Below are positions 16,830 to 23,607 of a stretch of 23,607 nucleotides of DNA, one piece after another. Positions within the stretch are counted from its first letter, which is position 1. Each line of letters opens with the position of its first letter. Under the pieces are notes generated by a model. It was not told the DNA's origin. It searched no databases and was given only the letters and a program-made list of their open reading frames with translations. Source of the stretch: Nemertoderma westbladi (Eukaryota; Xenacoelomorpha; Nemertodermatida; Nemertodermatidae); the NCBI GenBank assembly GCA_032718475.1, contig JAUCBJ010000667.1:1-23607 (forward strand), written 5' to 3'. A program made the translations under genes and the position numbers.

Positions 16830-19800
16830 TTATAGATCTTTGATGAGGTTTCTGTATCCCTTCTTATCTTGAGCAAATTGAACAGCTTCATTGAGGTTTA
16901 TACCTGTAGGTGCGAAGTCCCTCTGAACAGTTTGAGAGAAGGTGGTAGCTGGCCTCCCTCTTTTCTTCCTTTTCTCTGATGGCATCTTCAGGTTGAGTGC
17001 AATCCGGGGAAGTCGTTTGGCTGGCATTCTCGCTACATGCCCAAACCATCGTAGCCTTCTCCTTCGTAGCATCTCTGAAAGTGGCCGAAGTTGGGCTCGG
17101 TGGTAGAGTTGTTGCGTGGAGAAGTTGTCAAACTGGTGGTGTTTGAGAAGAGGACGGAGTAACCGCCTGTCTGCAGAGTCTAGCCTCTTCTCTACTGACT
17201 CGGAGAGTGGTATCGTTTCTAGTCCATATAGCATTACGGTTCTTACCATAGTTTTAAATACTTGTACCTTTATAGCAGGACGGATGTTTTTGTCTTTCCA
17301 TATTTTACGTAGGGCGTGATAGTTTCCAGTTGCCTTTGAGATCCTATGCTTGACTGCGGGTAGGGGGTTGTTTTTATTAGTGATGTGACTGCCTAGGAAT
17401 GAAATTGCATTGACTTCTTTGATCGGTTTGTCGTGTACTGTTAGAGCATTGTTTACGTTTTGGTCTACAGGGATTTTCAGTAGTTCTGATTTCTTTGGAT
17501 TAATGCGTAAACCTATACGTTCTCCTTCGATGGAAATGTAAGTCAGATGTTTTTGTGAGGCTTCTATGGTGGTGTGTAGTAGGTTGCAGTCATCTGCAAA
17601 ATCGATGTCTCCGACAGTTGTTTCCTCTTCCTGATCCTCAATTGCTAGTGTGACTCCACGTTGTGTGTTGTTCTTTAGGAGTTCTTTGTCTGCGAGGTTG
17701 AGAACGAAATCTGCGATCAGGTCAAAGAATATGGGGCTGAGTAGACAACCTTGTCGCATCCCCTGGGTTACTAGAAAGTAGTTGGTTACTTCGCCATTTA
17801 CTCTGACCTTTGCTTGGTCTGAGTCGTAAATACTTAGTAGAATGTTGATGATTCTTTCCGGGAAGCCGTAATTTCTGAGTATTGCGAACATAGATGGTCG
17901 GTGGACAGAATCGAAGGCTTTGGAGAAGTCGATGCATGTTACATAGAGGGGAATGCCGTAGGTGAGATGGTGTTGAATCACTTGGCGAAGGACGAATATG
18001 TTGTCTATGCAGCCTCTGCCGGAGCGGAAACCCGCTTGGTTTTCTCGGAGTTGTTCCTCACATGCCTGTTTAATGCGATTTAGAATTATGTAGGTGAATA
18101 CCTTGAAGGGAATAGACAGCAGCGAGATTCCTCTTGTGTTCGTACATTCCTTTGGGTCTCCTTGTTTCGGGATGAGGGTAATAACTCTTTTTCCCCAGTC
18201 CTTTGGTGTTTTGTGTCTGGTCCATATTCTGTTAAAAAGCTCTATAAGCTTATGCTTCATGAGTGGGGTAATTGATTTAAGTTCCTCCGCTGTGATGTTG
18301 TCTGGTCCAGGGGATTTTCTGTTTTTTAGTCTCACAATTGCCAACTTGAGTTCTTCTGACGTTATTGGATCTTCGTTTATGTTTAGTTCAGCCGAGGGGT
18401 CTGGTAGAGAGTCTAGGGGGTTTGGGGGGTCTGGTGGGTTCAGCAGTTCGTGGTAGAATTCTTCCCATCTTTGCATTTGTTGGTCAATATCCGTTAGTAG
18501 ATTGCCATCTTTGTCTTTTATTTCCCTGAATATAGGTTGGAATTTATTAGAAAGTGCTTTTATGTTTTTATAGAATATATGTATGTTATTGGATTCAAAG
18601 GCTTGATCGGCTGCTTCAGTGTATTGGAGAATATCTTTTTGTTTTTCTATTTGACATCGCCTATGAATTTCCCTTTTTAGATACTGTATGGTGGATTGGT
18701 GTCTGATATCATTTCTTCTGGTTTGTTCTCTTATTACTTTCTTTCGTTTATGTATCAGATTCATGGTTTCCGGTTCTAAGGGACGTTTTCTTTTGGCGAT
18801 TCTCTTGGGAATTGTCTGATTGGCAGATTGGAAGGCATTTGAGATTTCTGTCCAGATTTGATCCACCTTTCTTTGGGGTGATGGTGATTCCATTTCTGAG
18901 TCACCACACGGGGTGTAAGTGGTGTCGATTTCAAGACATGTATCCATCGCTGTTTCGAAATTGTTCCTGTCCTGTACCGATGATGCCAAGAGTGATACTT
19001 CTTTCTTAGAGGATGGTATGTTCTGAACATCCCAATGTCGGATTCTGTATTGGATTGTCGCCATGACGAGGAGGTGGTCCGATTCATGGGAGGTGTCTGG
19101 GAATGAACAGACATTTTGAAAGTCTCCAAGTTTCTTATGAGGTACCAGGAATAAGTCTATTACAGATTTACCTGAGAGAGAATTGTTGGGGTGGGTTTGT
19201 GTTTGGGGTGGGAGTTGAAATGTAATTTTGTGAAGGATGTTTTTATGTCTGAAGAATGTATTCGCTATTGTTAGATTGTAAGCCTGGCAGAAGTCCAGTA
19301 GTATTTTTCCATTTCGATTGATGTCTGTCAGATTGTATGGCCCAATAACGTTGTGGCTTATTTGCTGCGCGGTTTTCCTCGTTCCCACGTGTCCGTTTAA
19401 ATCTCCCAATATTATAAAATTTCCTTTACTCCGTGCAAGTACAATTTGAGTATGTAGATTATCCAAAAAGTTGGTATATTCTTCTTCTGGTTTCCCGGAG
19501 TCCGGCGCATATACGTTGATCAGTGTTAAAGAGCCAGTCCAGGTGTTAATTCTAAGAGTCATCATACTAGGTGAGAGTAGTTGGTATCCAAGGATTGTAG
19601 TTGCTACTTTGTGACGTACTATGAAGGCTACTCCCTGTCTGTGACGTGTGTCGTTCACTGGTGGGCCTGAGTATATAACTTTATATCCTTGTGAGGAAAA
19701 CTCACCACTTCCTGGGTAGAACGTTTCTTGGATAGCAAGTACATCTATTTTTCTTGCTATAACATCTTGAATGACTAATTCGAGTCGTTTGGGGTTGAAT

Positions 19801-19835
19801 ATCGATTGCACATTCCAAGTCGCTATATTAGGCAT
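16830..19835 (-). CDS. LINE ORF2-type protein: APE endonuclease plus reverse transcriptase (RTE-like)
   Basis: This is an uninterrupted 1001-codon frame. The N-terminus is an apurinic-type endonuclease: NIATWNVQ (Asn8), AIQETF (Glu37), LINVYAP (107 region), ILGDLNGHVG (Asp145/Asn147), SVIDLFL (Asp227) and SDHLL (Asp253/His254). A long basic linker leads to RT: LIPKQGDP, NQAGFRSGRG, IDFSKAFDSVH (about 633-643), QGMRQGCLLSP and DFADD (catalytic FADD 746-749). The C-terminal part has VMLYGLE and RRRRLRWFGHVARM (about 920-935) and a basic tail. It nicks target DNA and copies its RNA at the nick. The start is chosen because MPNIATWNVQ begins the endonuclease fold directly, as in RTE-clade elements, which also have a single main ORF of about this length. 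All key residues are present and there is no stop, so this copy may be intact, but an upstream promoter is not demonstrated. Confidence 0.93.
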   Translation of the reverse strand: MPNIATWNVQSIFNPKRLELVIQDVIARKIDVLAIQETFYPGSGEFSSQGYKVIYSGPPVNDTRHRQGVAFIVRHKVATTILGYQLLSPSMMTLRINTWTGSLTLINVYAPDSGKPEEEYTNFLDNLHTQIVLARSKGNFIILGDLNGHVGTRKTAQQISHNVIGPYNLTDINRNGKILLDFCQAYNLTIANTFFRHKNILHKITFQLPPQTQTHPNNSLSGKSVIDLFLVPHKKLGDFQNVCSFPDTSHESDHLLVMATIQYRIRHWDVQNIPSSKKEVSLLASSVQDRNNFETAMDTCLEIDTTYTPCGDSEMESPSPQRKVDQIWTEISNAFQSANQTIPKRIAKRKRPLEPETMNLIHKRKKVIREQTRRNDIRHQSTIQYLKREIHRRCQIEKQKDILQYTEAADQAFESNNIHIFYKNIKALSNKFQPIFREIKDKDGNLLTDIDQQMQRWEEFYHELLNPPDPPNPLDSLPDPSAELNINEDPITSEELKLAIVRLKNRKSPGPDNITAEELKSITPLMKHKLIELFNRIWTRHKTPKDWGKRVITLIPKQGDPKECTNTRGISLLSIPFKVFTYIILNRIKQACEEQLRENQAGFRSGRGCIDNIFVLRQVIQHHLTYGIPLYVTCIDFSKAFDSVHRPSMFAILRNYGFPERIINILLSIYDSDQAKVRVNGEVTNYFLVTQGMRQGCLLSPIFFDLIADFVLNLADKELLKNNTQRGVTLAIEDQEEETTVGDIDFADDCNLLHTTIEASQKHLTYISIEGERIGLRINPKKSELLKIPVDQNVNNALTVHDKPIKEVNAISFLGSHITNKNNPLPAVKHRISKATGNYHALRKIWKDKNIRPAIKVQVFKTMVRTVMLYGLETIPLSESVEKRLDSADRRLLRPLLKHHQFDNFSTQQLYHRAQLRPLSEMLRRRRLRWFGHVARMPAKRLPRIALNLKMPSEKRKKRGRPATTFSQTVQRDFAPTGINLNEAVQFAQDKKGYRNLIKDL

Positions 19836-20661
19836 TATTTAAGTTTGTGTTAAGAAGCTACACCTTAATATTCAAAGTCACCGTTTAACAAATCGATAAA
19901 AATTAAGGGATTATAGAGTAAATAGACCGCAACCCTGTCGGAGAAGAGTTATTGGTGGTAAGAGAAAGTGTGTGTGTTTGCTTGGTGTGGGTGGGGGGCG
20001 TTTGGGGTGGTTTGTTTCTTGCTTGGGGATAAGGACTGTGGTGGGGGGGGGGGGGGGGGGGGTGGTGGTGTGGGGATTGTATTCTTTTGTTATCTGGGGT
20101 AGAGGTGTGTTGAAGTGGGATTGTGATGGTGGGAGTGGGCGAGTGGTTTGATCGTAGTGGGTAGGAGGGGTTGTTGGGGTTTGTGTTGGTGGGCTGGAAT
20201 GGAGTTTTTATTGGAAGGGGTGCGGTGGCTGCACGTTGAAATGGTGGTATTGGCTGGTGTTATTGTTCTGTGTGATGTTGTGTATTGATGTATTAGATTA
20301 TGAGGTTGGGAAGGGGTAGGGGGGGGGGGGGGGGGGGTGTTGATCGAAGTAGTGGTGTATTGGCTTATTTGTGGGGAGGTATGGATGTTAGTGGCGAGTG
20401 AGGTGTGGGGGTGGTGTTGTGATGGTGGTGGAATTGAAATTGGGTTGGGTGCACAACTTCGAGTTATGATGACTGATATCGTATGTTATGTATGTTATGT
20501 AATTTATGTGTTGTATGTAATTACGGTTATAGGCTGTGGACGCAGTGTGTGTGTGTGGGGGGGGGGGGGGGGGATATGGAAATTTTGTTATTTATGTGTT
20601 TTGTTGAGGCGGGGGCGGGTGGGGGGAAAACTGGGCGTACAGATCCCACATCGGCGAATTA
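19836..20661. other. G/T-rich tract upstream of the LINE ORF with poly-G runs
   Basis: On the minus strand this is the region just 5' of the LINE start, so part may be its 5' UTR. After about 100 ordinary bases the plus strand becomes strongly G and T rich, with G runs of 20 (20043-20062), 19 (20319-20337) and 16 (20558-20573). The plus-strand open frame at 20337-20681 is valine, glycine and tryptophan rich because of this bias and is not credible as a gene. The strand asymmetry ends near 20640. Confidence 0.6.
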
Positions 20662-22949
20662 GTATCTCGCCTCAATGTTAAATTATCGATTTAGGGAAAT
20701 GAGCAGGTTATAGTGGAACATCATTATCGCCAAAACAATAAACGAAGGTCAATAGAACAGGTTGCATTGTTATTTTGGGGTAGTATTTCGGTAGCTTAAT
20801 TTTTGTTTTTTGTTTTGTTTATTACGGCGCCCCCTCCCCCCATCGGATTGTATTAATTCTGTAATTACTTAATGTTATATAATCTATCTACAATAAATTA
20901 CTTGTGAACTAAAGTATCGCGATACTTCACAACAAGAGAGAATGTAATAAAAGAAATTAAAAGAAAGGAAAAGGAAAGACCAGCAGGAAAAGGGAAGATG
21001 GTGTTGCTGTTGTTATACAATGAAATCTTATAGTTTAGTTACCTTTTTGACAGAAAATTAATTTCTTTGATTTTACTATTTCGTATTCTCACTTTGTGTC
21101 TGGTATGTTTCGCTTCTATAGTCATTATCTCATTAACTTGTTCTAAAATTTGTATAATTCCTATTTGTAACCATAAAATAAATAATTGTAAAACCCCAGC
21201 AACATCAGCTTGATTTCCTGCAGGAACAAACAATTACGTAATAGTGACATGTATGCTAGTCTAGATTACAGATGGAATGGCTATAATGATATAATGTCCT
21301 ATTATTGCTTTCTGAATTGGTTTGTACATGTAGTCTTTCTGGTTTCATGAAGGTGGATTGGTTGGTTGGTTTCCTTAAATTTACCAGCGTTAGCCCTGTG
21401 GCTAGATTGGTCGGTTATGCTTTGGTCTTACCCAGTAGTTAATGGGCTCTTTCCAATGTTATGTCAACACCAAGGTGCACCAATACTCTTTAGTACACCT
21501 TGGTCAACACATATCATTGTTATAGTAAATGGATTTGTGTTATGTAATATTCTGTATCAGCTGCTGGCTCCGAGGTAACTAATTCTGTGTAGCCTTGGGA
21601 CTGACTGTCTCTGGGTGTTTAGTATATTGAAGACATGAAGTCTATGAAAGAGAGATAATGTTTACTTTTAACTTTGATTTATGTTGTTTGCCAGGGGCGT
21701 CCTTCTGGTTCAATGAGTTATTGGGCAGGTTTATTACATTGAAAGACTGTTTGATGCTTATGTGTAGGGGTAAACATAACGAAGTTATATTTTTATAAAC
21801 ATTGTCAAATTAAACAGAGTTATCAGGATGGAAGACTCATTTTGTAGTAGTATCGTCCGATCACCTGTGACTAAAATTGATGGATTGGGATAAATAGGGC
21901 TGTAGGGTGAGAGTTGGTGTGTAAGCCGCCTGTGGAATCGAAAGAATATAATTGACTGTTTTAATTATAACATTGACCTGCGGAATCGATAAGAATTGTT
22001 AGGGAAGTAGAAATCTAATATTTATATCAAACACATGCCTGGTACTGTATCAGGGGATTGCCGCCTGTCAATATGTACACGTTCTCTGAACCCAGAGTTA
22101 TACTGCCGTATTTGGGCGAATACGACAGGCTACTGTACTATACAGTACGTTTGTTGTGGTTAGTGACGGGTTGTTAGTATCTCATGCAAAATAAATGTAG
22201 GACTTTTTAATTATTTTGAGAATATTGGGACCATGCATTTTCTAACTTACAGGTTTCGTTGCATTGCTTGATCGAACTTATCCTGAATTCTATAATGAGT
22301 GATCTTTTATTCTCCATCGTCGGTAGAGGTGTGATGTTGGGGGGGGGGAGTTGGGTTGGAGAATGTGTTGTCAGATTCATCCATTCTTGTTGATGGTTGG
22401 TGAGGATTCTACTTCTGGCTAGGTCTGGCCTAGAGTAGAAGCAGTTCCGCGACAATAATAATATTGCACCTCAAAAGAGGGCCCTTACTGCATCAGGGAC
22501 GCGTTTTTCGACAGAGCCCCGTCAGCTGAAACAGCCAGTGCCGCTAGTCGGTGGGGTTGACTTGTTGACGAGAGGCTATTATGAGGCGCAATGGGATACG
22601 CATTGCGTATCTCCTTCTGTCAACCAATACTGGCCATTCAGCTGTTATTACCAAATAAATTCTGACTCACCCACTAAGAAGGGGGGGGGGGGGGGGGGTG
22701 TAAAACTGTCTCTGTTTCAAATTTTGCCATTTTATTATTACTAAAAAATATTTATAAGACGCCGTATACAGGATGTTCTAGACGCAGAGTAAATAACTTG
22801 AATATAAAATAACATAAAATCACTTGAAAAAGGTTCAATAAAGAAAATGAAAACGTAATATTTGTAAAGTCTTTATTTGTTCAACCAAATTTTATATATT
22901 TGGTATCTGGTGAAAACTCTTATCAGTTTTATCTCATATTACTTGACAT
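20662..22949. other. Long spacer without recognisable gene
   Basis: Both strands carry only short open frames with no domain. Small structures are present: a perfect 16-bp palindrome AAGTATCGCGATACTT at about 20912-20927; a stem formed by ACCAAGGTGCAC and GTACACCTTGGT around 21470-21507; an 8-bp stem GATACGCA/TGCGTATC at about 22593-22609; G runs at 22339-22348 and 22681-22698. The frame at 21039-21233 (minus) is ordinary in composition but unsupported. Confidence 0.55.
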
Positions 22950-22960
22950 TCTATGATCTG

Positions 22961-23272
22961 CTCCTTTCTCTCAATTGGTGATGTTATCGTTTATTGTTTT
23001 GGTTAGAAAATCCCGTCTCTGTAACCTGCTCCTTTCCCTCAATTAGTTAAATGATCGTTTATTGTTTTGGTTAGAAAATCCCTCCTATGTAACCTGCCCC
23101 TTTCCCTCAATTAGTTAAATGATCGTCTATTGTTTTGGTTAGAAAATCCCGCCTCTGTAACATGCTCCTTTCCCTGATTTGGTAATGTGACTGTTTATTG
23201 TTTTGGTTAGAAAATCCGGCCTTAACCTGCTCCTTTCCATCAATTGGTAATTGTTTTTGGCTATAAAATGAG
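22961..23272. repeat. 68-bp tandem repeat, about 4.6 copies
   Basis: Units start at 22961, 23029, 23097, 23165 and 23230 with CTCCTTTCCCTCAATT and contain TTATTGTTTTGGTTAGAAAA; spacing is 68, 68, 68 and 65 bp. The second and third units are closest to each other. The minus-strand open frame over the array is repeat-derived. Confidence 0.95.
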
Positions 23273-23382
23273 TGTTTTGCTACGTCATGTGGTAATCGAT
23301 TATCGACAACAACCACAAACTATTAAATTTAGAGTCTTTTTACCACAGGCGCATATGGAATTCTATCTCATAGTCTATAAAT

Positions 23383-23511
23383 CATGGAATGTTTTGGCAC
23401 AGGCATAGTGAAACCAACTGTCCGACAGACCAGAAATCAACAAATGTTGAATGTTTTGGCATAGGCATGTTGAAATCAACTGTCTGACAGTCCAGAAATC
23501 AGCAGTCTGAC
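23383..23511. repeat. Two ~64-bp direct repeats
   Basis: TGGAATGTTTTGGCACAGGC at 23384 and TGAATGTTTTGGCATAGGC at about 23448 each start a unit that continues with CAACTGTC(C/T)GACAG and CCAGAAATCA. Inside each unit CTGTC-GACAG words form short palindromes. Confidence 0.85.
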
Positions 23512-23536
23512 AGTTTGAAGAAATACATACATAAAA

Positions 23537-23587
23537 AGTTATTAAAAGGACAACAAAAGTCATTAAAAGGACAACAAAAGTCATTAT
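23537..23587. repeat. 21-bp tandem repeat, about 2.4 copies
   Basis: The unit is GTCATTAAAAGGACAACAAAA with the first copy reading GTTATT. It is contiguous and close to the window end. Confidence 0.9.
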
Positions 23588-23607
23588 GCACAATTCGTAA
23601 AAAAAAG

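Noticed and set aside
20337-20681. Open frame of 114 codons in the G/T-rich tract
   Set aside because: Its composition (Val, Gly, Trp, Cys) follows directly from the base skew and it runs through a poly-G stretch.
20912-20927. Perfect palindrome AAGTATCGCGATACTT as an operator
   Set aside because: A 16-bp palindrome is notable but isolated, with no gene beside it to regulate.
21039-21233. Minus-strand frame of 64 codons that could be an exon
   Set aside because: Composition is protein-like, but there is no domain, no convincing splice context and no neighbouring exon.
22538-22744. Plus-strand frame of 68 codons
   Set aside because: It reads through a G18 run and ends in AT-rich sequence, with no domain or conserved pattern.
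22961-23272. CRISPR array in the 68-bp repeats
   Set aside because: Repeats are directly contiguous with no spacers, and the DNA is eukaryotic in character.

Overview
The window reads as gene-poor, repeat-dense animal DNA, most likely from a marine invertebrate. The clues are non-LTR and LTR retroelements of animal type, a Crypton-like tyrosine recombinase relic, AT-rich spacers, scattered TAGGCCTA-like words and large minisatellites. The species cannot be fixed from the sequence. I found no convincing host gene, rRNA or tRNA. Nearly everything recognisable is a mobile element or a tandem repeat.

Layout, left half. A 34-bp minisatellite runs from the window edge to about 714. A TA-flanked inverted-repeat element (1529-2119) and a 5'-truncated, frameshifted LINE fragment (2177-about 2945, minus strand) lie between a short stub (1437-1480) and the main body (3090-4110) of a second minisatellite based on TTGTGTCCCTCATTAATNN. 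A low-complexity GC-rich patch follows (4270-5270). A second, longer copy of the inverted-repeat element (5296-6303) folds back on itself for over 400 bp per arm. Between 6632 and 8856 lies a degenerate element coding for a Crypton/DUF3504-type tyrosine recombinase, bounded by inverted copies of a 31-bp end sequence. Just outside it is a near-perfect hairpin (8872-8997) whose tips carry the same TTATTACCC word.

Layout, right half. A minus-strand Ty3/gypsy-like retroelement occupies roughly 16353 down to 9369, with gag, zinc knuckle, protease, reverse transcriptase (RT), RNase H and integrase (IN) in order. It is broken in several ways: an amber stop in gag, a 905-bp DNA transposon in the protease with an 8-bp target-site duplication, a one-base frameshift at a T8 run in RT, and an in-frame 1,503-bp tandem duplication of RT thumb, RNase H and part of integrase. 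Beside it (16830-19835, minus) is a 1001-codon LINE ORF with endonuclease and RT domains and no visible break. A G/T-rich tract with poly-G runs lies upstream of that ORF. The last 2.9 kb holds only small tandem repeats and short palindromes.

The parts do not form a pathway. They form a record of successive insertions. The points most worth checking are the recombinase relic with its shared inverted ends, the hairpin that may be its satellite, the self-duplicated pol gene, and the unusual abundance of 10-23 bp G/C homopolymers.
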